64,000 nucleotides of DNA from IDS-8 sp036381215 (GCA_036381215.1 DASVDF010000050.1:57157-121156), one strand, 5' to 3'. Positions 53,995-63,190 are shown, counted from the stretch's first letter. A program made the numbers and translations. Notes: generated from the letters alone by a model not told the origin.

Positions 53995-54010
53995 TAGACC
54001 GGTCAGTCTA
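53995..54010. promoter_or_regulatory. NemR-box-like operator upstream of the TetR gene
   Basis: TAGACCGGTCAGTCTA, an inverted repeat (TAGAC...GTCTA) agreeing at all but one of the fixed positions with the pattern TAGACC-N4-GGTCTA reported for E. coli NemR. Confidence 0.75.
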
Positions 54011-54058
54011 GACGCAGTGTACGCCTTCCGGGGCCGGCGTCAAGCCGAAGCGGCCAGC

Positions 54059-55081
54059 TCATGGCGGTGATCCGAGCGCCGCGTCGATGCGCTCGAGCTC
54101 GTCCGGCGAGAACGGTACGGCTTCGAGCGCGCGCACGTTTTCGGCGAGCTGCGCCGGCGAGCTCGCCCCGATGAGCACGGAGCACACGGCGGGGCGCGTG
54201 AGCAGCCAGGCCAGCGCCATCTGCGCGAGCGACTGGCCGCGCGCGGACGCGAGCGCCGCGAGCTCCCGCAGCACCGGCAGGCGGTCCTGCACCGTTTCGG
54301 CCGACAGGTAAGTGAACGGCCTGGCCGCGCGGGAACCCGGCGGTATGCCGTCGAGATAGCGATTCGTCAGCAGGCCCTGGGCGAGCGGCGAGAACGCGAT
54401 GCAGCCGACTCCGCCTGCGACGAGCACGTCGAGGAGGCCCTGTTCGACGCGGCGCTCGAGCAGGGAATAGCGCGCCTGGTGCAGCACGAACGGCACGCCC
54501 TCCGCGCGGAAGTAGCGGATCGTGCTCTGCGTGAGCGCCGGGTCGTAGTTGGAGACGCCGGCGTACAGCGCTTTGCCCTGGCGTATGACGTCGCGGATGG
54601 CGCCGAGCGTTTCCTCGAGCGGCGTGTCGGGATCGGGGCGGTGATGGTAGAAGACATCGACGTAATCGAGCCCGAGGCGCTCGAGGCTCTGGTCGAGGCT
54701 CGAGACGAGGTACTTGCGGCTGCCGCCGTTGCCGTACGGTCCGGGCCACATGTCGAAGCCCGCTTTCGTCGCGATGAGGAGCTCGTCGCGGTGCGCGGCG
54801 AAGTCGCTGCGGAGCAAGGCGCCGAGGTTCTGTTCAGCCGAGCCGTACGGCGGCCCGTAGTTGTTGGCCGCGTCCCAGTGCACGATGCCGAGATCGAACG
54901 CGGTGCGCAGGATAGCGCGCGCGGTGTGCAGGTCGTCGACGAAGCCGAAGTTGTGCCAGAGGCCGAGGGAGATCGCGGGCAGCCGAAGGCCGGCGGCGCC
55001 GGCAGGCTGGTAGCGCATGTGCGCGTAGCGCTCCGGGTTCGCGAGCCAGACCGTGCTTCCCGTTTTGTCGTTGATGTCCAT
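54059..55081 (-). CDS. Aldo/keto reductase (YghZ-like)
   Basis: 340 aa. The catalytic tetrad is visible: Asp and Tyr in WDAANNYGPPYGS, Lys in IATKAGF and His in VFYHHRPD. The DLHTARAILRTAFDLGIVHWD and SLERLGLDYVDVFYHH segments fit the YghZ / voltage-channel-beta-like subgroup, which reduces aldehydes such as methylglyoxal and L-glyceraldehyde-3-phosphate. Lying upstream of a NemR-like regulator on the same strand, it may belong to an electrophile response, though no box was seen directly before it. Confidence 0.88.
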   Translation of the reverse strand: MDINDKTGSTVWLANPERYAHMRYQPAGAAGLRLPAISLGLWHNFGFVDDLHTARAILRTAFDLGIVHWDAANNYGPPYGSAEQNLGALLRSDFAAHRDELLIATKAGFDMWPGPYGNGGSRKYLVSSLDQSLERLGLDYVDVFYHHRPDPDTPLEETLGAIRDVIRQGKALYAGVSNYDPALTQSTIRYFRAEGVPFVLHQARYSLLERRVEQGLLDVLVAGGVGCIAFSPLAQGLLTNRYLDGIPPGSRAARPFTYLSAETVQDRLPVLRELAALASARGQSLAQMALAWLLTRPAVCSVLIGASSPAQLAENVRALEAVPFSPDELERIDAALGSPP

Positions 55082-55137
55082 GGCGCGTTCCGTGAATGGA
55101 TGTGATCTGCAGAGGCCGCATCGGGCGCGACTTTCGG

Positions 55138-55161
55138 GTCGCGCGCGATGCGCGCTCCTAC
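55138..55161 (-). repeat. REP-like element, copy 7 (perfect)
   Basis: Perfect 24-bp element. It provides the TAG stop (55160-55158) of the Hal2 gene and separates the halogenase operon from the aldo/keto reductase gene. Confidence 0.8.
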
Positions 55162-56669
55162 GGACCGGGCGCCGCGCAATTGGCGCGGATGTAGTCGGCC
55201 TGCGCGGGCATCGCCCGCACGACCTCTTCGATGCGGCTGCGCATTCGCGCCAGCACGCTCGCGAGCTCCGGCTCGCTCATCGAGTCGACGACCGCATGGT
55301 AACCGCGCGGCCAGACGTTCTGGCCCAGCAGCACCGCGACCCAGCTCGTCACCGAGAACAGCTCGTCCTCGTAGCGGAAGCAGCGGCCGCGCACGCGGAA
55401 CAGCTCCAGCTTGTGCGCGAGCGAGTCGGGCACCGCCATGTCGCGGCAGTAACGCCAGAGCTCGGAATCGTCGCGGCCCGCCGCCTTGTAGTGCAGCACG
55501 ATGAAATCGCGTACCTGCTCGAAGGTCGCGCACATCTGCCGGTTGTATTCGGCAATCTCGTCCGGAGCGAAATCCCGGTCGGGGAACAGCGCGATGAGCT
55601 TCGAGATCCCGGCCTGCGTCAGGTGGATCGCCGTCGACTCCAGCGGCTCGAGGAAACCCGCGGCAAGTCCCAGCGCCACGCAGTTCCTGCGCCACAGCTC
55701 GCGCCGCCGGCCGGTGGTGAACGTGAGATGCCGCGGCTCGACAAGCGGCGCCCCTTCGAGATGGGCGAGCAGCGTTGCCGCCGCCTCATCGTCGCCGATC
55801 TCGCGGCTCGCGTACACGTAGCCGTTGCCGGTGCGGTGCTGCAGGGGGATGTGCCATTGCCAGCCGGCGGCGCGCGCCGTGGAGCGCGTGTGCGGCAGCG
55901 GGGTGCCGATCGTCTCCGTGGGCACCGCGACGGCGCGGTCGCACGGCAGCCAGTGCGTCCAGTCCTCGTAGCCGACGCCGAGCGCGTCGCCCAGCAGCAG
56001 CGCGCGGAATCCCGAGCAATCGATGAAGAGGTCGCCTTCGATGCAGAGCCCGTCCGCGAGGCTCACCGCCTCGATGAAGCCGTCCTCGCCGCGCAGTTGC
56101 ACGTCGACGATCCGGCCTTCGGTGCGCAGGACGCCGAGGCGTTCCGCGTACTGCCGGAGGTAGCGCGCGACCAGCGACGCATCGAAATGGTACGCGTATG
56201 CCCAGTGATCGAACGGGAATCCCGACTCGCGCGTGACGCCGAATTTGCCCGCGCGCGCCGCCATGGCCGTGAGTGAAAAGGGCTCGATGGAATCGGCCTG
56301 TCCCGCCGCGTGCGCCTTGAGGAAGAACTGGTGGAACGGCACGCCTTCGATGTCGGCGCCGAACGCGCCGAAGGGGTGCATGTAGCGATGTCCCGGCGCC
56401 ATCCAGTCCACGAACTCAATGCCGACCTTGAACGTGCCCTGCACGTGGCGCACGAAATCGTTCTCGTCTATGCGCAGCAGCTCGAGGAAATTCCGGATCG
56501 GCGGAATGGTGGCCTCGCCCACCCCGATGGTGCCGATGGCTTCCGATTCGATCAGCCGGATCTGCGTGCGGCCATTGCGCAGGAAGCGCCCGAGCGCGGC
56601 CGCCGCCATCCAGCCGGCCGTCCCGCCCCCGACGATGACGATGCGTTCGATCCGCCCACCCGCCGTCAT
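55158..56669 (-). CDS. Tryptophan-halogenase-family flavoprotein (Hal2)
   Basis: 503 aa from MTAGGRIERIVIV. FAD motif GGGTAGW (14-20), catalytic-type Lys81 in FKVGIEF, WxWxIP motif as WQWHIP and Glu in EPLEST: all catalytic features of flavin-dependent halogenases are present. The start overlaps the stop of the GH9 gene (ATGA) and the stop codon lies inside a REP-like element. Last gene of the five-gene operon; the halogenated substrate, if any, is unknown. Confidence 0.9.
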   Translation of the reverse strand: MTAGGRIERIVIVGGGTAGWMAAAALGRFLRNGRTQIRLIESEAIGTIGVGEATIPPIRNFLELLRIDENDFVRHVQGTFKVGIEFVDWMAPGHRYMHPFGAFGADIEGVPFHQFFLKAHAAGQADSIEPFSLTAMAARAGKFGVTRESGFPFDHWAYAYHFDASLVARYLRQYAERLGVLRTEGRIVDVQLRGEDGFIEAVSLADGLCIEGDLFIDCSGFRALLLGDALGVGYEDWTHWLPCDRAVAVPTETIGTPLPHTRSTARAAGWQWHIPLQHRTGNGYVYASREIGDDEAAATLLAHLEGAPLVEPRHLTFTTGRRRELWRRNCVALGLAAGFLEPLESTAIHLTQAGISKLIALFPDRDFAPDEIAEYNRQMCATFEQVRDFIVLHYKAAGRDDSELWRYCRDMAVPDSLAHKLELFRVRGRCFRYEDELFSVTSWVAVLLGQNVWPRGYHAVVDSMSEPELASVLARMRSRIEEVVRAMPAQADYIRANCAAPGP

Positions 56670-58534
56670 CGCGCGGTGTCGTCGAGGAACGCGGCGACCC
56701 ACACGAGCGGAGCGTTCCAGTTGATCGCCACCTCGTTCAGCGAGTAGGCGTGGAAATCGTCGGCCCAGCAGGCCTGCGGCGCGCAGCCTTTCGCCACCAG
56801 CGCGCGGGCGACGGGCTCGGCCGGGTTCGCAGAGTTCGGTCCGCCGGACAGCACGCCGAGCGGAGGCGCCGGCATCCGCTCGTCGGCGGCGCGTGCCCAG
56901 AAGCGATGATGCGGCTGCTCGAACGGCCGCTCGCCGTAGCCGCTCACGTAGGAACGGTCCAGCGGGTTACGTCCGAGCAGGTAATCCATCGCGTCGACCA
57001 CGGCATCACGATACGCCGAATCGCCGGTGAAATCGTAGGCAAGCCCGAGCAGGATCGCGCGATTCAGCACGTTGCCGTTCGAGCCCCAGCGGTAGTTCTC
57101 GGTGGCGTACGGCACGTGGAAACCGGAGCGTTCACGCTGCGCCGCGAACCGGCGCGCGGCGTCCTCGATCCGGGCGCGCGCCTTGTTGACGGTGGCCGCC
57201 TCGGGCCGGGCGCGTGCGAGCGCGAGCGAGGCGAAGCCGAGCGGCGAGACGCGCGCCCAACCCGGCTCGGAATCGATGGGAGCCTTCCAGTGCGGTGAGG
57301 CAACGAGGGCCTTGCGGTATTGCGCCTTGCCCGTCGTGACCCAGAGCTCCGCCGCCGCCCAGAAAAACTCGTCGGACACGTCGCGGTCGCCATACATGCC
57401 GCTGCCGCTGAAAGTCGCTATGAACCAGACTTCCGGGTTGCGCCGCGCGGCGGCCCAGGCCCGCCGGGCCGCAGCGCGGCAGCGCGCCGCGAACGCGTCG
57501 TCGATACCGCGCCAGATGCGCGCGCACTGCGCGGCGGTCGCCGCGAGGTTGAGCGTCGCCGCGGTGCTCACCGGGTACAGCACGCGCGGCTGCTCGTCTT
57601 CGTGCGGCGGCGTCGGAATCGGCGTCCAATCCTTGTCGGCGATCTTGTGGTGCGCCATGCCGGAAGCGTCGATGGTCGTGAACTCGAGCCCCGGCCGGGT
57701 CTCCTTCACGCCCACCGGCACGCGCGCGGTGCTGCCGGGCGGCGCCTGCATCGCGAGCAGGAACTCCAGCTCGACGCGGGCTTCGTCGAGCAGGTCGTTC
57801 ACGCCGTTGCCGGATTCGGGCAGGTGCATGCGGCCGTCGGCGAACGGCTCCGTCGTGCCGAACACCCGCTGGCGCTCGTAGAGATTGAGCAGCGTCCACA
57901 CAGCGATGCCGCCGTTCACGACGTACTTCCCGTAGTCTCCCGCGTCGTACCAGCCGCCGGTCGCGTCGATTTCGTAATCGCAGCCCGGCCAGCGGTTGCC
58001 TTGGCTGTCCTTGCCGGTGCGGCAGGTCGCGGCGTCCGGCGCGTGCCCGGCCGGGCGCGCCAGGGCATCGCTGCCCGCGTATTCGGCCTCGATCGGGACG
58101 CCGCTCCGGCTGAGATAGAAGTAGCGCAGCGCGTCCAGCTTCAGCGCCGCGAAAGGCCGTGCGCCGATACGGAACGGCCGGCTCGCCGCGCAGCCGGCGA
58201 CGAGGCGGTAGTCGGCGCCGCGCTCGCCGAAAGCGGAGAAATCGGCAAGGTGCACGTGCTCGCCGGAGAGCCGGTCGTCGCCGTACACGCGTGTCCGCCC
58301 GCGCGCGCGGACGGTCCCCGTGTCATCCACGAGCTGCCATGCGACGGGTCGCGGCGCATCGGTCGCGACCACGGCGAGCTTGGGCCCCTGTGTATAGAAG
58401 CCCGCCTGGTTCAGGAACACCTGCCCGGTGCACGCCGCGCCGGCGTGGCCGGCGGCGAGGAGGGCGCCCGCGCAAAGCGCGGCCGCCAGCACGGCGCGAT
58501 GCCGCCCTCCCGATGCGCGCCTCCGGGACGTCAC
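56666..58534 (-). CDS. GH9 glycoside hydrolase within the halogenase operon
   Basis: 622 aa from a GTG that overlaps the previous stop (GTGA). Signal peptide RAVLAAALCAGALLAAGHAGA; an Ig-like CelD_N domain begins at VFLNQAGFYTQGPK; the catalytic domain has GGWYDAGDYGKYVVNGG (catalytic Asp pair), MHLPESGNGVNDLLDE and the C-terminal acid Glu in SLNEVAINWNAPLVW. These fit GH9 enzymes of the CelD type that act on cello-oligosaccharides. It is the only secreted enzyme in the operon, embedded between halogenase-family genes. Confidence 0.9.
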   Translation of the reverse strand: MTSRRRASGGRHRAVLAAALCAGALLAAGHAGAACTGQVFLNQAGFYTQGPKLAVVATDAPRPVAWQLVDDTGTVRARGRTRVYGDDRLSGEHVHLADFSAFGERGADYRLVAGCAASRPFRIGARPFAALKLDALRYFYLSRSGVPIEAEYAGSDALARPAGHAPDAATCRTGKDSQGNRWPGCDYEIDATGGWYDAGDYGKYVVNGGIAVWTLLNLYERQRVFGTTEPFADGRMHLPESGNGVNDLLDEARVELEFLLAMQAPPGSTARVPVGVKETRPGLEFTTIDASGMAHHKIADKDWTPIPTPPHEDEQPRVLYPVSTAATLNLAATAAQCARIWRGIDDAFAARCRAAARRAWAAARRNPEVWFIATFSGSGMYGDRDVSDEFFWAAAELWVTTGKAQYRKALVASPHWKAPIDSEPGWARVSPLGFASLALARARPEAATVNKARARIEDAARRFAAQRERSGFHVPYATENYRWGSNGNVLNRAILLGLAYDFTGDSAYRDAVVDAMDYLLGRNPLDRSYVSGYGERPFEQPHHRFWARAADERMPAPPLGVLSGGPNSANPAEPVARALVAKGCAPQACWADDFHAYSLNEVAINWNAPLVWVAAFLDDTAR

Positions 58535-60066
58535 GCCGCGCAGTGCTCCGCGATGAACTGCCGGTGATCCGGCATGTACTCGGCGGAATTCGCGATCGCG
58601 GTACGGATCTGGTGCAGGCGCCGCTCCGTCTCCTCGAAGCTCATCAGGTCGGCGACCGGATCGTACGTGCGCGGCGCACCGCACTGGCCGGTCAGCACGG
58701 CGAACCAGCTCGTGTCGTTGAAAAGCTCCTCGTGCTCGCGGAACGTGCGGCCGCTGTTTCGGTAGATCTGCATTTTCTCCTCGAGCCGTTCCGGGATGCT
58801 CATGTGCCGGCAGTAACGCCAGAATGGCGTGTCCTCGCGCTCCGTCGCCTTGTAATGCAGGATGATGAAGTCGCGCACGTGCTCGGTCTCCTCAATCAGC
58901 ACCCGGTTGTAGCGGTCGATGTCGACCTGCGCAAAGGAGCGGTCGGGGAAATTCGACAGCAGGCGGGAGATGCCGTTCTGCACCATCCAGAGGGCTGTCG
59001 ATTCGAGCGGCTCGAGGAAGCCGGACGCGAGCCCGAGCGCCACGCAGTTCCTGACCCAGTACTTGCGGCGATGCCCGGTCGTGAAGCGGATCGGGCGCGG
59101 GTCCGCGCGCGCGGGGCCGTCGAGGTTCCCGAGCAGCATGGCGGCGGCTTCGTCGTCGCTCAGGAACTCGCTGCAGTAGACATGCCCGTTGCCGATCCGG
59201 TGCTGCAGCGGGATACGCCACTGCCAGCCGGCCGTGAGCGCCGTCGAGCGCGTGTACGGCGTGAGCGCCGGCACGCTCTCGCACGGCACGGCGAGTGCAC
59301 GGTTGCAGGGCAGCCAGTGCGACCAGTCGACGAAGCCGGCGTGCAACGTCTGCTCGATCAGCAGTCCGCGGAAACCCGAGCAGTCGATGAAGAAGTCGGC
59401 GGAAAGCCGTTCGCCGTCTTCCATCTGCACCGATTCGATGAAGCCATCCTCGCCCCGCTGGTGCACCGCGACGATCTTGCCTTCGCGGCGCAGCACGCCG
59501 CGCTGCTCAGCATGATCGCGCAGGAAGCGCGCGTACAGGCCGGCGTCGAAGTGGAACGCATACGCGATCTTCGACAGCGGCGAGTTGCCGGCGTCGAACG
59601 GTCGCGTGAATTTGTTCATCTTGCCCGCGGTCGCCATGAGCGAGTAATCGGCGAGCGGAGCCGCGCGGCCGGCGAGATGCAAGCGCTGCCAGAAAGCGTG
59701 GAAGGACAGGCCCTCCATGTTGAGGCCGTAGCTGCCGAAGGGATGGAAATAGCGATGCCCGACCCGGCCCCAGTTCAAAAACTCGATGCCGAGCTTGAAG
59801 CTGCCCTTGGTACGACGCACGAAGTCGTCCTCGTCGATGCCGAGGAGGCGATTGAAAATGCCGATCTGCGGAATGGTCGCTTCGCCGACGCCGACTGTGC
59901 CGATCTGCTCGGATTCCACCAGCGTGATACGGGCGTAATCGCGGCCCAGCACGCGGGCGAGGGCGGCGGCAGCCATCCAGCCGGCCGTGCCGCCGCCGAC
60001 GATCAGGATGCTGCGAATGCGGTTCGACTGCGGCTCGCCTTTCTGGCCGATGGCTTCGCCGTTCAC
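58531..60066 (-). CDS. Tryptophan-halogenase-family flavoprotein (Hal3)
   Basis: 511 aa. FAD motif GGGTAGW (24-30), Lys91 in FKLGIEF, WQWRIP and EPLEST are all present. The N-terminus carries a short polar extension (MNGEAIGQKGEPQSN) compared with its paralogues. It overlaps the neighbouring genes by 4 bp on both sides. Confidence 0.9.
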   Translation of the reverse strand: MNGEAIGQKGEPQSNRIRSILIVGGGTAGWMAAAALARVLGRDYARITLVESEQIGTVGVGEATIPQIGIFNRLLGIDEDDFVRRTKGSFKLGIEFLNWGRVGHRYFHPFGSYGLNMEGLSFHAFWQRLHLAGRAAPLADYSLMATAGKMNKFTRPFDAGNSPLSKIAYAFHFDAGLYARFLRDHAEQRGVLRREGKIVAVHQRGEDGFIESVQMEDGERLSADFFIDCSGFRGLLIEQTLHAGFVDWSHWLPCNRALAVPCESVPALTPYTRSTALTAGWQWRIPLQHRIGNGHVYCSEFLSDDEAAAMLLGNLDGPARADPRPIRFTTGHRRKYWVRNCVALGLASGFLEPLESTALWMVQNGISRLLSNFPDRSFAQVDIDRYNRVLIEETEHVRDFIILHYKATEREDTPFWRYCRHMSIPERLEEKMQIYRNSGRTFREHEELFNDTSWFAVLTGQCGAPRTYDPVADLMSFEETERRLHQIRTAIANSAEYMPDHRQFIAEHCAA

Positions 60067-61592
60067 GGCAGGGCCTCCCGCGCGGCATTATCCGGCCGCC
60101 GCTCTGCCGCGCGCACCCGCGCCAGGTGATCGGCATGTGCCGGCATGCGCTTCAGCTCGTCGAGCAGGATGGCGCGAATGCGCGCAAGATGCGCCTCGAG
60201 ATCCGCGATCGGGAACCCGTCGGCCAGCGGGTGATTGCGCGGCGGGGCGATGCCCTGCTCGTCGAACAGCGCAATCCAGGCTGCCTCGTCGAACGGCTCC
60301 TCGTCGTAGAGCACGACCTTGCCGCGGCTCGCATACGTGTCGAGCCGGTACGCCAGCGAATCCGGCACGGCCATTGCGCGGCACTCATCCCAGAACGGCT
60401 CGCCGCGGCGGCCGTTCGTCTTGTACAGCGCGATCGCCTGGTCGCGCGCGTTGTCGAGCTCCGCCGCGGTGCGGCGGTTGTACTCCCGCGCGCAAGCCGG
60501 CGAGCGCGGCTCCGCGGGCAGGAGCTCGAGCAGGCGCGCGAGGGCGGTCAGGAGGAAGTGCAGGTTGCCCACGACCAGCGGATCGAGCCGCGCGGCAGCC
60601 GCGCCGAGCGCCACGCAATTGCCGCGCCAGGGCTCGCGGCGTCGGCCGAAGCGCAGCGGCACGTTGTCCGGCTCTGCGGCGAGGCCGGCGCGTTCAAGGC
60701 TGGCGAGGGCCGCGGCTTCTCCGCCGCGGGCGGCATTGAAGAAGGCGACGAGCGACGTCGCGTGCGCGAGCGGCAAGTGGCGCGTCCAGCCGGCCGCGTG
60801 CGCCTCGGCGAGGGCATACGGCGGCGGATCCGCGGCGCGCGGCACGCGCGCGGCGAGCGCGCGATCGCAGGCGAGCCACGGCGACCAGTCCTCCCAGGGG
60901 TCCCGCCCGGAAAGCACCGCCGTTTCGCTGCAGTCGAGAACGAGGTCGGCGCCGAGCCTCGTGCCGTCGGCCGTGTGGATGCCGGCGATGCGGCCGTCGC
61001 CGGCGCGCTCGGCCGAGGCGAAAGGTGCACGCGAAGACATGACCCCGGCCGCCCCGGCGCGCTCGCGCAGCGCATCCGCGAGCGCGGCGACGTCGAGGTG
61101 CAGGGCGTTGCGGCAGGTCGACAGCACCGAACGGGCAGGGCCGCCCGGCCAGGCGAAGCGGCCTGATTGCGCCGCGAGGGCGGGGAGCGAGTAGTCCGCG
61201 AGCCGCACGGCGCGCCCTTCCCGCCGCAGGCGCAGCACGATCTGGTGAAAGGGCACGGGTCCGAGGCCAGCTCCGATGGAGCCGAACGGCAGGAACCACG
61301 GGCGGGCGTGCGGCGACCAGCCGTCGAACGCGACGCCCCAGCCGCAGCTGCCGTCGCCGGCGGTGAGCATCGCGGCCGCGTCGCGCAGGCATCCGAGCCG
61401 CTCGTCGTGCAGCGGCAGCAGCGAGTCGGCGCCGCCGTAGCCGGCGTCCGCGGTTTCCGCCGCGGGCACCACCCGCAGGCGCCCGGCCGGGCCGAGCACC
61501 TTGGCGAGGCTCGCCGCCGCCGCCCAGGCCGCGACGCCGCTGCCCACGATGACGATGCGCTGCACGCGCTCGAGCCCGGCCTGCCCGCTCAT
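60063..61592 (-). CDS. Degenerate tryptophan-halogenase-family protein (Hal4), probable pseudoenzyme
   Basis: 509 aa, full length and uninterrupted, but the family motifs are altered. The FAD motif is GSGVAAW (17-23), the catalytic lysine position reads GSCGWGVAFDGW (Gly84 instead of Lys), the WxWxIP motif is WTRHLP (269-274) and the catalytic Glu region is LDPLVVGN (Val340 instead of Glu). The overall fold signals (FGSIGAGLGPVPFHQ; DPWEDWSPWLACDRAL; FWDECRAMAVPDSLAYRLD) remain. It cannot work as a normal halogenase; it may be a partner or scaffold for the others. The start ATG overlaps the previous stop. Confidence 0.88.
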   Translation of the reverse strand: MSGQAGLERVQRIVIVGSGVAAWAAAASLAKVLGPAGRLRVVPAAETADAGYGGADSLLPLHDERLGCLRDAAAMLTAGDGSCGWGVAFDGWSPHARPWFLPFGSIGAGLGPVPFHQIVLRLRREGRAVRLADYSLPALAAQSGRFAWPGGPARSVLSTCRNALHLDVAALADALRERAGAAGVMSSRAPFASAERAGDGRIAGIHTADGTRLGADLVLDCSETAVLSGRDPWEDWSPWLACDRALAARVPRAADPPPYALAEAHAAGWTRHLPLAHATSLVAFFNAARGGEAAALASLERAGLAAEPDNVPLRFGRRREPWRGNCVALGAAAARLDPLVVGNLHFLLTALARLLELLPAEPRSPACAREYNRRTAAELDNARDQAIALYKTNGRRGEPFWDECRAMAVPDSLAYRLDTYASRGKVVLYDEEPFDEAAWIALFDEQGIAPPRNHPLADGFPIADLEAHLARIRAILLDELKRMPAHADHLARVRAAERRPDNAAREALP

Positions 61593-63097
61593 GCCGCGGC
61601 TGCCTCGTGATGGGCGCCGATCTCGCGCAAAAAGGTTTCGTGCGGCGGCAGGGTCGCCGCGGCGTCTGCGTACGCTTTCGCGAGGTGATCCAGGTGCCCG
61701 GCGAGCACGCCGTTCGGCGGCGCGTCGGCCGCCGGGTCGTAGCGGCGCGGGACCACGCGCTGCCCGAGAAGCACCGCGTGCCAGCTCGGGTCGAGGAACA
61801 TGCCCTCGCGGTAACGCGCGATCACACCGCGCTCGCGGAACAGCTCCAGGCGGTGCGCGAGCGTGTCCGGCACGGTCATCGCGCGGCAGTAACGCCAGAA
61901 CTCCGTGTCGTCGCGCTCCGTCGCATGGTAGTGCAGGATGATGAAGTCGCGAATGCGCTCGTACTCGAGCGCCATGATCCGGTTGAACTCTGCTTCGCCG
62001 GCGGCATCGGGCTGATGCAATGGGAACAGCTCGACGAGGTAACCGATGGCGAGCTGGATCAGGTGGATGCTGGTCGATTCGAGCGGCTCGAGAAAGCCCG
62101 CGGAGAGACCGATCGCGACCACGTTGCCCGACCAGTGGCGGCGGCGCATGCCGGCCGTGAAGCGGAGCGGTTTCGGCTCGGCGACGGGCGGCGCCTCCAG
62201 CTGGTCGAGCAAAAGCTGCGCCGCGCGCTCGTCGCTTGCGAACGCGCTCGCATAGACGTGCCCGTTGCCGACGCGGTGCTGGAGGGGGATGCGCCAGATC
62301 CAGCCGGCTTCCTTCGCGCTCGCGCGGGTATACGGCGTGAGCGGTCCGGCCGTGGGGCAGGGCACCGCGAGCGCGCGGTCGCAGGGCAGCCACTGGCTCC
62401 AGGCTTCGTAAGGCTCACCGAGCGTCTGCCCGATGAGCAGCGCGCGGAAACCGGAGCAGTCGACGAAGAGATCCGCGCGCAGGCGCTCGCCGCTTTCGAG
62501 GGTCACGGATTCGACGCGTCCGCTTTCGCCCGCGCGGGTCACCTCGATGATCCGGCCTTCCCGCCGCGTGACCCCGCGCGCTTCCGCGAAGGCACGCAGG
62601 AACGCGGCATAGCGGCCGGCATCGAACTGGAAGGCATAGGAGAACGTCGAGCGCGTGTCCTCCGGGTCGGCCGAAGGACGGGCGAAGCGGTTCTGGCGGG
62701 CGGCGAGGATCGGCAGCGAATACGTCTCGAGGGGGCGGGCATCACCCGCGCCGCGGGCACGCAGCCAGTAATGGTGGAACGGCACCCCCGCGATGTCCTC
62801 GCCGAAAGCGCCGAAAGGGTGGATGTAGCTGTCGCCGATGCGCGCCCAGTCGCGGAACTCGATGCCGAACTTGAAGGTGGCAAAGGTGCGGGCCATGAAC
62901 TCCGCTTCGTCGAAGCCGAGCTTGGCATTGAAGAACCGGATGTGCGGCACCGTGGCCTCGCCCACACCCACCGTGCCGATCGCCTCCGACTCGACCAGCG
63001 TGAGCGCCGCCGTGCCGCGCGGCAGAAGCCGAGAGAGCGCGGCGGCGGTCATCCAGCCGGCCGTCCCGCCCCCGACGATCAGCACTTCGAACGCCAC
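61589..63097 (-). CDS. Tryptophan-halogenase-family flavoprotein (Hal5), first gene of the operon
   Basis: 502 aa from GTG at 63097 with AGGGGG about 8 bases upstream; the frame is open further but only across the control region and the divergent gene. FAD motif GGGTAGW (9-15), Lys76 in FKFGIEF, WIWRIP and EPLEST are complete. Start lies 93 bp from the divergent TonB receptor start, so both probably answer to the operator at 63142-63157. Confidence 0.9.
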   Translation of the reverse strand: MAFEVLIVGGGTAGWMTAAALSRLLPRGTAALTLVESEAIGTVGVGEATVPHIRFFNAKLGFDEAEFMARTFATFKFGIEFRDWARIGDSYIHPFGAFGEDIAGVPFHHYWLRARGAGDARPLETYSLPILAARQNRFARPSADPEDTRSTFSYAFQFDAGRYAAFLRAFAEARGVTRREGRIIEVTRAGESGRVESVTLESGERLRADLFVDCSGFRALLIGQTLGEPYEAWSQWLPCDRALAVPCPTAGPLTPYTRASAKEAGWIWRIPLQHRVGNGHVYASAFASDERAAQLLLDQLEAPPVAEPKPLRFTAGMRRRHWSGNVVAIGLSAGFLEPLESTSIHLIQLAIGYLVELFPLHQPDAAGEAEFNRIMALEYERIRDFIILHYHATERDDTEFWRYCRAMTVPDTLAHRLELFRERGVIARYREGMFLDPSWHAVLLGQRVVPRRYDPAADAPPNGVLAGHLDHLAKAYADAAATLPPHETFLREIGAHHEAAAA

Positions 63098-63108
63098 TCG
63101 AGTCCCCC

Positions 63109-63157
63109 TTGACAACACCGCGGCGAGGTCTATGATAAAGGATGTTAGCGCTAACGT
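63109..63157 (+). promoter_or_regulatory. Sigma-70 promoter with LacI-type operator C
   Basis: TTGACA (63109-63114), 16-bp spacer, TATGAT (63131-63136), and a palindrome ATGTTAGCGCTAACGT at 63142-63157 whose 12-bp core GTTAGCGCTAAC is perfect. The operator covers the expected transcription start. A second short palindrome CGTTAACG abuts it (63155-63162). The core resembles the xylose-repressor site of Caulobacter. It drives the TonB receptor at 63191 and could also affect the divergent halogenase operon. Confidence 0.85.
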
Positions 63158-63190
63158 TAACGCATAAAAAAACCATCGGGGGATGGACAC

